Assembly: GCA_003153015.1 (NCBI GenBank)
Contig: PMBS01000137.1
Span: 1 to 38,303, forward strand
Source of the DNA: Myxococcales bacterium
GTDB taxonomy: Bacteria > Myxococcota_A > Polyangia > Fen-1088
Direction of reading: 5' to 3'
DNA length: 38,303 bases
A program made the position numbers and the translations under genes. Positions 30,486 through 38,303 of this stretch are shown here, piece after piece (the stretch's first letter is position 1; the number at the start of each line of letters is the position of its first letter). The notes under the pieces are model-generated. The model was not told the origin of the DNA and did not search any database. It saw only the letters and a program-made list of their open reading frames with translations.

Positions 30486-32795
30486 ATGAGCGCACGTCTT
30501 CTCTTCTCTGCGATCGAGATCCGTTTCGCCGCCCAGGACTTCACCGGCGCGCTAATTCCGTATGAAAGCGACGACGCCTTTCATACTCTGCGGAAGCGAA
30601 CCGACCTACTTGCGTACCGGCGTCGCGGTAGGCCGGAGGACCCGCAGGTGCTCGTCGTTCCGACGACGAACGCTCCATGCGAGGAGATCACGTTCGGCCC
30701 GCTGCCGGTGAAGGACAACCTTCGCGCGCTCGCGCGCTTCATCGAAGATCGCCTTGTCGACCTGCTGCCGAAGTTCGAGCTTCGGCGAACGCGATGGGGC
30801 GTGGATCGGATCCGTCGGAAGGACGACCTTCTTGACGCTGCGTTTGGGCACATGCGCCGCCCGCGTCCCGATCGGCTCGCTGGCTTCCACAAGTTCCACC
30901 GGACAACGTTCCGCGTGCGCCACGAGCACCTGCCGGGTCGTGGTGGCTTGCTCGTGCTAACCGTCGAGTTCCAGCGGCACCAGGAAATCGAACCGACGAT
31001 CGCGGAACTTGCCGGACGTGGTTTCAACTTGAACGGCCTCGAAGTGTTCGCGAGGAAAGAGGGGACGCCGAAGGTTTGGCTCGGCGAGATCTTTCACGCC
31101 GAAGGCGAGACCGTCACGGTGAACGATGGCACGCACGAGGCAACTCTCGACGGGCGCTCTCACCACGTCGAACCATCGACAGAAACCTTCACGACGCTCT
31201 TCGAGCAAGCGCTTGGTCGTGACGGGTACGACGATCTTCAACGCGCCGAGTGGGCTCTCCGAGCGAAGGAGGTTTGTGGCCGAGGCTACGTCGATCGCCT
31301 GGAGCAGGTTGCTGACCACCTTCGGAAAGCCGGCACGCTCTCCGTCGCGCCAGGCATTGCGATTAGCTTCGGTGACATCGTGGCCCTGAGCACGAGCGGG
31401 CGCACGCCATCGGCGATCCAGCTCCCGGACGTGGAGTATTGCTTCTCTTGGGATCGCACGAACATTCACCGGTATCCGGCACGTGGTCTCGACATGTTCG
31501 GCCCATTCGATGGCACGACGTTCGACACGAAGGAGCCGACCGTGCTCGTGGTGTGCCCATCCGATGCCCGAAATGATGTCGACCACTTTGTTCGCAAGTT
31601 GCGCGATGGCGTCGGTGGCGATACGTCACCACGCTTCGGTCGTGGGCTGGTGGGCATCTACCGCTTGACGCGCATCAACACACGCTTCGCCACCGTGAAC
31701 CTCCCGACGAACGGTCCCGTCGGGCAGCTCTACATTGACGTGCTCCGTGATCAGCTCGGAGGGGAGCGAGCGCCGGACATCGTGCTCGTCGTCGTCCGTG
31801 ATCAGGACGCCTTCGTCGATGCCGACAACCCGTACTGGCGTGCGAAGGCATTCCTCCTCGCACAAGGCATCCCCTCGCAAGAGGTTCGCCTCTCCGTGGT
31901 GAGGAGCCGGCCGTCGCAGGTCCCCTACATCCTGGAGAACATCGCGGTCGCCATCTACGCGAAGCTCGGCGGGTCTCCGTGGACGATCCGACCGACGCTT
32001 CCGCTGACGAAGGAGGTCGTCATCGGTATGTCACACGCGCAGTTCGGCGGCCGTTACTCCCCGCTTCGTCGCATCATGGGGATCACAACCGTGTTCAGCA
32101 GCGACGGCACCTACCTGCTCGCTGCCGGATCGCAGCGGTGCGAATACGAGAAGTACCCGGAGGCACTTGCCAACTCGGTCCGCGAGACGCTTTCACGGCT
32201 GGCGAAGGAACAGGGGTGGACGGCTGGCGACGTGGTGCGTCTCGTGTTCCACGCGCCGAAGCCGCTGACAGGAACCGAGATCGGCATGCTTGCGAAGATC
32301 GCCGTGCAGACGCTTGGCGAAGGCATCCAGTTCGAGAGCGCATTCCTGACGATCGAGCGAGATCACCCCTTCAAGGTTGTCGCACCGGACGAGAGGGGGC
32401 GACAGATGTTCGTCGAGCGGTTCGACGGGACTTCCGGAAAGGCGACCGTTGGCGAGTGCGCACCTCACCGAGGGCTTGTCGTTGATCTCGGGAGGACGAA
32501 GAGGCTGCTCTGCGTGAACGGTCCGCTCCTCATGAAGCGCGAGGGTGAGTCGATTCCACAACCGCTCCAGATCACGCTGCACAAGGATTCGACATACAGC
32601 GACATGACGGCGCTCACTCGACAGGTGTTCCATTTCACCGGCCTGTCGTGGCGCTCGATGCTCCCGGTAACTGAGCCCGTCACGATCTTCTACCCGCATC
32701 TGATCGCGGACAAACTCATGCGACTGTCGCCCCTCTCGGACTGGGACGACAAACTCCTCGACACGCGACTCCGGCGAAGTAGGTGGTTCCTGTGA
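30486..32795 (+). CDS. Long prokaryotic Argonaute, predicted catalytically inactive
   Basis: 769 residues from ATG 30486. The MID domain is recognisable: DIVLVVVRDQDAF, then Y450 and K454 (NPYWRAKAFLLAQGIPSQEV, with Q465), and K493 in ILENIAVAIYAKLGGSPWTI, the residues that hold a guide 5' phosphate. The PIWI domain follows (about 505-769): VVIGMSHAQFGG replaces the usual G-I-D, so the first catalytic Asp is absent (M515). RLVFHAPKPLTGTEI stands where active proteins have R-D-G, so the third acidic residue is also missing. The family end is clear: PLQITLHKDSTYSDMTALTRQVFHFTGLSWRSMLPVTEPVTIFYPHLIADKLMRL. A N-terminal lobe and PAZ-like region occupy 1-340. This fits long-B Argonautes, which bind guides, do not cut, and activate a partner. 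Its stop overlaps the nucleosidase start by four bases. Confidence 0.88.
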   Translation: MSARLLFSAIEIRFAAQDFTGALIPYESDDAFHTLRKRTDLLAYRRRGRPEDPQVLVVPTTNAPCEEITFGPLPVKDNLRALARFIEDRLVDLLPKFELRRTRWGVDRIRRKDDLLDAAFGHMRRPRPDRLAGFHKFHRTTFRVRHEHLPGRGGLLVLTVEFQRHQEIEPTIAELAGRGFNLNGLEVFARKEGTPKVWLGEIFHAEGETVTVNDGTHEATLDGRSHHVEPSTETFTTLFEQALGRDGYDDLQRAEWALRAKEVCGRGYVDRLEQVADHLRKAGTLSVAPGIAISFGDIVALSTSGRTPSAIQLPDVEYCFSWDRTNIHRYPARGLDMFGPFDGTTFDTKEPTVLVVCPSDARNDVDHFVRKLRDGVGGDTSPRFGRGLVGIYRLTRINTRFATVNLPTNGPVGQLYIDVLRDQLGGERAPDIVLVVVRDQDAFVDADNPYWRAKAFLLAQGIPSQEVRLSVVRSRPSQVPYILENIAVAIYAKLGGSPWTIRPTLPLTKEVVIGMSHAQFGGRYSPLRRIMGITTVFSSDGTYLLAAGSQRCEYEKYPEALANSVRETLSRLAKEQGWTAGDVVRLVFHAPKPLTGTEIGMLAKIAVQTLGEGIQFESAFLTIERDHPFKVVAPDERGRQMFVERFDGTSGKATVGECAPHRGLVVDLGRTKRLLCVNGPLLMKREGESIPQPLQITLHKDSTYSDMTALTRQVFHFTGLSWRSMLPVTEPVTIFYPHLIADKLMRLSPLSDWDDKLLDTRLRRSRWFL

Positions 32796-34621
32796 CAGCC
32801 GCCTCGACGTTTGCGCTCGACTGGGTGAAATCGCTCAGACGCGTAGTGATCTCCGATGCTCGTGAGCTTGGGGATGTCCGGCGCAACGCGGCTGCTTTCC
32901 TCGCGAGGAGGGCTGGGGACCGACGTTCATCGTTTGAGCGCAATCTGCGGCCCTCGCTTGACGCCACGAGGTTCACCGAGGTGCCATACCTCGCGTCGAT
33001 CGGGTACTTGATAGCGGCCGGTGTTCTCCTTCATCCCCCGATCGACGATCTTCGGAAATCGCTGGAAAAGACCGTTCGTCGTGCCGCCCACACGGTCGAG
33101 CGAAGCGGATATGCCGACGATGCCCTCTGCGCCTGCGGTCTCCTTCTTCTCGCGCGGGCCGTGAACAGCGCGTCCACCGTCGCCAGCATCGATGCGAACC
33201 TGAACAACATGCTCGCCTCCGATGCTTCGATGGCCTGCATCGCCACGGTGACCCTTGGGACGCCGGTTCGAGCTTCCTTTGCACTCGACCGGGATTCGGT
33301 GGAGCAGCTTGCGGTGGCGGTTCTTCTGCACCGGATAGACGACGGTCTCGCTCGAAAGCTCTTCCCCGGCTTTCCAGCCGACGTTGAGGGGCACCTGCTT
33401 GCCTTGCTTGCGAAGCACACGTACTCGCCAGCCGCCGATCTCGCATCGATGCTCGTCCTTGCGGCAATAGAGGCGAGGGTTGCCGTGTCGGATGACGAGC
33501 TGCCCGCTGCCGATGGTCGCTGTGATCTTGGAATCGTTGTTGCACTCAAGGAGGAGTTTCGGATCCTTTTCGAGCGATTCGAGCACCGGCACACGCACGT
33601 CGAAGATGGCGGACGCTCGTACTACATCTTCGACGTGGGCTCGCTCGCAGGGGAGCGCCCCTCTCGGTGTGTGGCAACTCTGGTCGGCGAGATGGGCACG
33701 AACCGTACTGGCGTCGTGACCGAGAAGATGCTCGCCCGTTGGGATCCATCCGTCATCGCGGTCGTCGGAATCGCCGGAGGTATCCACAAAGACGTTCGCT
33801 TGGGCGATGTCATCATCGCATCCGAGGTCTCGAACTACGTAGAGGGCGCTAAGGCCGTCGACGGCGCGTCAGGCACGTCGTTCGATCGAGCCAGCGACTC
33901 GTTCAAGCCGAGGCACCTCCTCCTCGACCGTGTGCGTAACTTTGAGTTCGCGAGCCGCACGAGCTTCCAGAAATGGGAGACCACCTGCGAGAGGAGATGT
34001 GCGGCTCTTGGCGTTGATGTCGAGCCTCTGCGGAAGAGCGAGCTCCTTCCCGCGAAACCTGCCCAACTGGAGGGGCACGTAGCTAGCGGCCCGGCCGTCG
34101 TCACGTCTAGCGCGTTCGTCGCGTGGATTCGCGGCGGTGATCGCACGTGCTTGTGCGTGGAGATGGAGTCTGGTGGTGCGATGATCACGGGCCATATGGA
34201 TCCTTCGCAGCGAGACGTGATCGTGATCCGCTCGATCTCAGACCTCGCTGACGAGCGGAAGGCCGTGCTTGACAAGATCGGCGGTGGCGCGCTCCGTCGG
34301 TACGCGATGGAGAACGCGCTCGACTTTCTGTGGGCTCTCATCGAGGCTGGTGTTCTGCCGAGAGGTCCCGACGACGTTGCGCAAGAGCCGAATAGGACGA
34401 GACCCGAGACAACCGAGGAAGTGCTCCTTCGTGTGCTTCACGAGCACGCCGACGAGAACGGCGAGGTCACCACAAGCTGGGCGGAGATCCGCAGGTGGCT
34501 CGGTGGCACGACCGCCGACGTGCATGCCGCCGCAATCCATTTGAAGGACGACGGGCACTTTCGGTCCCAGATGTTCGAGGGTGGGCCTGACGGCATGTGC
34601 AACGTTGTGCTTCGTCGATAG
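32792..34621 (+). CDS. PNP/MTAN-family nucleosidase, predicted Argonaute effector
   Basis: 609 residues from GTG 32792, overlapping the Argonaute stop as GTGA, with AGGTGG five bases before; GTG 32783 is less likely. Residues 1-240 are an unrecognised helical domain. Residues about 243-515 are a nucleoside phosphorylase/nucleosidase fold: LGIVVALKEEFRILFE with E254/E255 (the MTAN catalytic Glu position), GEMGTNRTG (ribose/phosphate loop), VIAVVGIAGGIHKDVRLGDVIIASEV, CVEMESGGAMI with E457-M458-E459 (ribose binding), and IRSISDLADE with D484, the purine-protonating Asp. All signature residues are intact. Residues about 540-609 look like a winged helix (TSWAEIRRWLGGTTADVHAAAIHLKDDGHF). Enzymes of this fold cleave N-glycosidic bonds; PNP-type effectors in other anti-phage systems destroy ATP. 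Here activation by the Argonaute is inferred from coupling. Confidence 0.88.
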   Translation: MTAASTFALDWVKSLRRVVISDARELGDVRRNAAAFLARRAGDRRSSFERNLRPSLDATRFTEVPYLASIGYLIAAGVLLHPPIDDLRKSLEKTVRRAAHTVERSGYADDALCACGLLLLARAVNSASTVASIDANLNNMLASDASMACIATVTLGTPVRASFALDRDSVEQLAVAVLLHRIDDGLARKLFPGFPADVEGHLLALLAKHTYSPAADLASMLVLAAIEARVAVSDDELPAADGRCDLGIVVALKEEFRILFERFEHRHTHVEDGGRSYYIFDVGSLAGERPSRCVATLVGEMGTNRTGVVTEKMLARWDPSVIAVVGIAGGIHKDVRLGDVIIASEVSNYVEGAKAVDGASGTSFDRASDSFKPRHLLLDRVRNFEFASRTSFQKWETTCERRCAALGVDVEPLRKSELLPAKPAQLEGHVASGPAVVTSSAFVAWIRGGDRTCLCVEMESGGAMITGHMDPSQRDVIVIRSISDLADERKAVLDKIGGGALRRYAMENALDFLWALIEAGVLPRGPDDVAQEPNRTRPETTEEVLLRVLHEHADENGEVTTSWAEIRRWLGGTTADVHAAAIHLKDDGHFRSQMFEGGPDGMCNVVLRR

Positions 34622-34671
34622 GCAGCTGCGAACATCGATCACTCATGGCTTGCTCTGGCGAAGCTGCGATC

Positions 34672-37600
34672 TCACCCCACGACTTCCAAGAACTCCGCGA
34701 TCACTCGGATCTCCCCATCCGCGCGTCGCATCCGCATCGGTTTGAAATCGGGGTTGTCGGGGCGCAGTTCAACCTCCTGCACGCCGCCGTCGGTGCCAAT
34801 CTTGACCACGTGCCAGCGTTTCAGGGTGTAGCTGCCGCCGTGCTCAGGATCAGCGGCCTCGCGTAGCTGAACGACAACGCGGCGGCCGTCGAGCGCTGTG
34901 GCTGCGGGGGCTGCACCGCCGGGGAACAGGCGGAACAAGGCCCAGCTCCCATCCGGGATGAGCGTTTCCATGGAGTGGCCCACCACCTTGGCCACGAAGG
35001 TTCGCTTGTCGAGAGCGTGCTGGGAGTGACGGATCTTGGCCCAGCCAGTGACTTCTGGCGCCTGCGATTCGCCAAACCCACCGGCTGCCGCCGCCAGATC
35101 GTGGACGGGCGCGGCTGTGCGGAACTGGTCGGCGGCTGGAACACTGTCCACCACCTCCAGCTTGGCTTCCCGGCCAAGCAGCGGCTCCATGTCCGGCAGC
35201 AGCGGCAGACTTTCCAGGTGGCGCATCAGATCTGAGATCTCCCGTCGCGATTGCTGGCCCCACCAGGTGATGTCCTTCCGCCCTGCGGGCTCGTTCTCCA
35301 GCAGCATGAGGTAGTGCCAGGGCTCCTTGTCGAACTCGGTCAGAAGCTCGCAGTAGCGCTGACCGCGCCGGGCCTTCTCCTTGTCGCGATCGTCGAAGCG
35401 GCCTTTCACCTCGATGATGAAGTTGTGGAAGACCTCGCCGATGCGGGCACGGGCGATGAAATCCGGGTAGTAGTGCGACAGCAACCCCTGCCAGTCGTAC
35501 TCGATGCAGTACCCGACGCCGCTGCGGTGGTTGTAGACCCAGCCGGTCACGTCCTTGGCCTCGTCCAACAGCCTTGCGACCGCCTCCTCGTCGTCATTCT
35601 CGACGGCTGCCCGGTCAAAGCAGCTCTTCTTGGGGGCGTCCACCACGTGCTTCTTCAGCGCCTGGTAGCCGGCGATCTCATCGGTCTTCCGCTCGGAGAG
35701 CTGGGCCTCGGTGGCGCGTCGTTCGGCCGTGATCGCCTCCTGCAAGCACGGCAACAACGCCTTCTTCACGGCGGCGATCACATCGGCCCGTGCCAGGTTG
35801 CCCAGTGCGATGCGTGCGTGTGGCCCTTCCGGAATGCGATCGAAATAGAGGGGTAGGCCCATGGGCAGGTTGAACGTCTTGCGCTCCAGGAACTCGCGCA
35901 CCACGCCCTTCACCGCCGTCTTGTGGTGGAAGCTGGTGCGCAGGTCGCGCAGAATGGGCACAGCAATCGCCATCTCAATCACGTGGTCAAAGTCGCGGTA
36001 GGAGGGCACCTCCGGAATCACAAACTCCAGCCCATCTTTCTCGGTCTGGCCCAACGCCTCTTTGAGGTAGGTGCGGATCTCGGTGTCGGCGATCTCTTCC
36101 AGCCAGGCCAGGCGTGGCGACAGCGCCGGCACGCGCTCCATGTCGAATGACTTGCGCCAGTCGGGCACCACCTCGCGCAGCCCCTCGAAACGCACCAGGC
36201 GCACGCCGTTGGCTTCGCGCTCGGTCAGATCGGCCCTCTGCAAAACGGGCACGTACTCGCGGGTGTGCTCGATCTCGTCCGAGGACTTCTCCTCGATGAT
36301 GTCCTTGATCTGATCGATGATGCTGCGGAACGAGGGGTGCTCGATGACGTAGAGATCCTCGGTCTTCATGGACGAGCCGCCCTCTTCGTCGATGATGGGC
36401 GGGTGCATCTTGCGCAGACCGCGACCCAGGGTCTGCTCGGTCAGGGTGCGCGAGTCGCAGGGTCGCAGCGGCACAATGACCTTCACGTTCCGGACGTCCC
36501 AGCCCTCCTTGAGCATCATCACGCTGACCACGACGTTGTAGGGGTTGGGCTCCATGACCTGCTGGCCCTGGCTGTCCAGCGCCGGCATCCCGCTGTCGTC
36601 GAGCTTCGGGATCTCGTCGTGGTCCACGGCATTGACCGAGCGCCGAACGGCATCCCATGCGTCCTCGTTGCGTTCTTCCTTCTCGCCGATGTGGATCTCG
36701 ACCACCGTGGACCGCGCTACGCCACCGCTCTTGTCCACGAACAGCGCGGCCTTGCCATCCTGGTAACCCGTGACTGGCCGTCCCTCCAGATCGTCTCTCG
36801 CGGCTTCGCCGTAGCGCAAAAAGTTGGCCACCTCACGCGCCTCGTTCCGGTCGTTCGACAGGATGAACAGAATGGGCTTGCGCTGGTCGCCTTCGTCTTC
36901 GAGCTGCGCCTTGACCTTCTTCCACCGCTCGATGCCGGTGACCAGCAAGTTGCGGTACTTCTCCCAGGCGTTTGGTTGGCCATCGCGGATGTGCGGCTCG
37001 ATCGCGCCGGTCTTCTTGTTGCGGACCTCCACCCGCTCCAGCACCGGCCTCTTGACGATGCCGTCACGAATTGCGTCGGCTAGCGGGTAGTACACGCAGG
37101 TGTGCCGGAACAGATCTGCGGGTTTGAATTCCTTGCCCGACTTCTTGCCTACCTTGGTGGTGGCTGCGCCCGCCTCCTCGAATAGCGTCGCCGAAAGGTC
37201 GACCTGCAAGGCGACGCGCCCAGGCGCCTGCTTGTCGCCGTTCAATCGGCGGATCGAGCGAATCCACGCCATATCCTTCGCCGCCTCATCGTCCTTGGTA
37301 ACGAGCGCCCTTTCTTTCGCTTTCTGCTCAAACTTGGCCTGCCCAGTCTCGTCCCAGACGTGGTGGGCCTCGTCGTTCAGCACAAGCAAGCCACGCGAAC
37401 GGCTGAATCGCTCGATAAGCGGGGACGACACGGCCTCCAGCCGCTCGGGCTCGCCGGCCTGGAATAGCAGCTCCATCTGCCGCTCTTGCCACTGCGCCAG
37501 CGTAGGCGACACTTCCCGCTCACGCAGAAGCTGGTGGAAATTGGTGACCACCAGGGCGCCCTCGTTGGGTGGCAGGCTGCGCGGACAGGTTTCGGGATTG

Positions 37601-38247
37601 TAGACCTTCAGGTTGAAGTCGCGCTCGAAGGCAGGCGGCACCACTGGATCGGCGAAGAACACCGAGGTCTCGCCCGTGGGCGGCGCGAAGTCTTGCAGCA
37701 GCCGGTCCTTCACGAACAGGTTGGGCGCGATCAAGATTGCGTGCTGGCCAAAGCCCAGCTTGCTCTCGCCTTCCAGGACCGCGTTCAAATAGGCCCACGC
37801 AATGATCAGGCTCATCATCTTGGTCTTGCCCGACCCGGTGGCGAGCTGGCCGCCCAGCTTGGTCCACGGATCGCGCTGTGGACCAAGCGGCTCGACTTCG
37901 GCCAGCGTGTACAGATCCTCGGTGCGCCGGATGCCACGCACCTCGTACAGATAGATGAAGGTCTCGACCAGGCGCCGCTGATGCGGCCAGTATTTGAAGG
38001 CTCGGTTCCCGCGCAGCAGGTGCGGCTCGTGCCGGAACCAGTGCTGGAGCAAATGCATGGTCGTGTCGCTCACCGGCTGCTCGCGGTCAGAAACCGGCTG
38101 ATAGCGCGGGGCCTCGATAGGGTACGGTGCAGCTGCGCTGGCCAGCGGGAAGCCGCGCCAGGTGTCCACCAGGCGGGCAACCTCGGCGATCACGCGTGCC
38201 TGGCCCCGCAGATCCGCGATGTCGTCCGAACGGTCGAAGAGCGCCAT
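34672..38247 (-). CDS. Type III-like restriction helicase-nuclease fused to S24 peptidase domain
   Basis: 1191 residues from ATG 38247, overlapping the upstream stop as TGATG. Residues about 85-650 are an SF2 helicase: Walker A ATGSGKT (136-142), LLVLNDEAHHVW (DEAH 292-295), DLSATLF (motif III), and VVVSVMMLKEGWDVRNVKVI with TEQTLGRGLRKM (motifs V and VI). Residues about 900-980 are a PD-(D/E)XK nuclease: YYPDFIARA with D929 and FIIEVKGRF with E946-x-K948. This matches the Res subunit of type III restriction systems. The C-terminal about 120 residues are an S24 (LexA/UmuD-like) module: VVGHSMETLIPDGS with S1092 and SYTLKRW with K1143, the Ser-Lys dyad. Res is normally without this domain. Possible role: autocleavage or damage-dependent control of restriction. 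It is convergent with the nucleosidase gene, 50 bases apart. Confidence 0.87.
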   Translation of the reverse strand: MALFDRSDDIADLRGQARVIAEVARLVDTWRGFPLASAAAPYPIEAPRYQPVSDREQPVSDTTMHLLQHWFRHEPHLLRGNRAFKYWPHQRRLVETFIYLYEVRGIRRTEDLYTLAEVEPLGPQRDPWTKLGGQLATGSGKTKMMSLIIAWAYLNAVLEGESKLGFGQHAILIAPNLFVKDRLLQDFAPPTGETSVFFADPVVPPAFERDFNLKVYNPETCPRSLPPNEGALVVTNFHQLLREREVSPTLAQWQERQMELLFQAGEPERLEAVSSPLIERFSRSRGLLVLNDEAHHVWDETGQAKFEQKAKERALVTKDDEAAKDMAWIRSIRRLNGDKQAPGRVALQVDLSATLFEEAGAATTKVGKKSGKEFKPADLFRHTCVYYPLADAIRDGIVKRPVLERVEVRNKKTGAIEPHIRDGQPNAWEKYRNLLVTGIERWKKVKAQLEDEGDQRKPILFILSNDRNEAREVANFLRYGEAARDDLEGRPVTGYQDGKAALFVDKSGGVARSTVVEIHIGEKEERNEDAWDAVRRSVNAVDHDEIPKLDDSGMPALDSQGQQVMEPNPYNVVVSVMMLKEGWDVRNVKVIVPLRPCDSRTLTEQTLGRGLRKMHPPIIDEEGGSSMKTEDLYVIEHPSFRSIIDQIKDIIEEKSSDEIEHTREYVPVLQRADLTEREANGVRLVRFEGLREVVPDWRKSFDMERVPALSPRLAWLEEIADTEIRTYLKEALGQTEKDGLEFVIPEVPSYRDFDHVIEMAIAVPILRDLRTSFHHKTAVKGVVREFLERKTFNLPMGLPLYFDRIPEGPHARIALGNLARADVIAAVKKALLPCLQEAITAERRATEAQLSERKTDEIAGYQALKKHVVDAPKKSCFDRAAVENDDEEAVARLLDEAKDVTGWVYNHRSGVGYCIEYDWQGLLSHYYPDFIARARIGEVFHNFIIEVKGRFDDRDKEKARRGQRYCELLTEFDKEPWHYLMLLENEPAGRKDITWWGQQSRREISDLMRHLESLPLLPDMEPLLGREAKLEVVDSVPAADQFRTAAPVHDLAAAAGGFGESQAPEVTGWAKIRHSQHALDKRTFVAKVVGHSMETLIPDGSWALFRLFPGGAAPAATALDGRRVVVQLREAADPEHGGSYTLKRWHVVKIGTDGGVQEVELRPDNPDFKPMRMRRADGEIRVIAEFLEVVG

Positions 38248-38303
38248 CACTTCACCTCGATCTGAACGGTCGCGATGCCGTCGTTGCCGAACACGTCGGT
38301 GAC
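38247..38303 (-). CDS. C-terminal end of a probable DNA methyltransferase (Mod), partial
   Basis: Only the last 18 codons lie in the window, ending TGA at 38249-38247 and sharing one base with the restriction gene's ATG. The tail reads VTDVFGNDGIATVQIEVK. The V-D-x-F-G-N-D pattern near the end is typical of the methyltransferase/Mod-like proteins that precede this kind of Res subunit. The tight overlap supports a two-gene restriction-modification operon. Assignment rests mainly on context. Confidence 0.5.
   Translation of the reverse strand, partial: VTDVFGNDGIATVQIEVK

Overview
The window looks like chromosomal DNA from a high-GC myxobacterium (Myxococcota, probably Polyangia-like). The reasons are several secreted proteins with Gly/Ser/Thr 'GTGG'-type linkers behind signal peptides, a GH59 enzyme ending in a MYXO-CTERM-like sorting tail (Cys, hydrophobic stretch, RRR), Cys-rich plus HAF-repeat secreted proteins, and an ECF sigma/anti-sigma pair. 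No species can be assigned from the sequence alone.

Left part (1 to about 18,900): an envelope and secretome region. It holds the N-terminal part of a GH2 lipoprotein, an ECF sigma / zinc-finger anti-sigma / predicted beta-barrel operon, a PD40-type propeller lipoprotein, a fibro-slime-domain protein, two small secreted or membrane proteins, a GH59 galactosylceramidase homologue, an ABC-transporter relic, an SGNH esterase lipoprotein, a Cys-rich/HAF-repeat protein, a B12-binding radical SAM protein, a small Cys-rich lipoprotein and a DUF1573 lipoprotein.

Boundary (about 18,700 to 18,970): a frameshifted gene remnant followed by the 3' portion of a tRNA gene on the minus strand (T-arm and acceptor 3' strand, no 5' half). 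This is what a displaced tRNA 3' end at the edge of an integrated element looks like. The element would extend to the right, with the intact tRNA outside the window.

Right part (about 19,000 to 38,303): almost wholly defence- or conflict-type genes. In order: a trypsin-co-occurring-domain protein with an S8 subtilase; a PD-(D/E)XK nuclease with a stand-alone M41 (FtsH-like) metalloprotease; a ribbon-helix-helix-like regulator with two copies of a palindromic operator, divergent from a TIGR04141/DUF6119 protein; an unknown gene; a 613-residue reverse transcriptase preceded by a promoter, a terminator-like hairpin and a long stem-loop leader; a three-TM membrane protein; a two-gene operon of a long Argonaute with a degenerate PIWI active site and an intact PNP/MTAN-family nucleosidase; and a type III-like restriction helicase-nuclease fused to a C-terminal S24 (LexA-like) peptidase domain, preceded by the tail of its probable methyltransferase.

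The strongest candidate for a new system is the Argonaute-nucleosidase pair: a guide-binding but non-slicing Argonaute translationally coupled to an enzyme expected to destroy nucleosides or nucleotides. The reverse transcriptase with its structured leader, the protease-nuclease cluster and the restriction-S24 fusion are further candidates. Functions in the right part are inferred from motifs and neighbourhood; no database search was possible.
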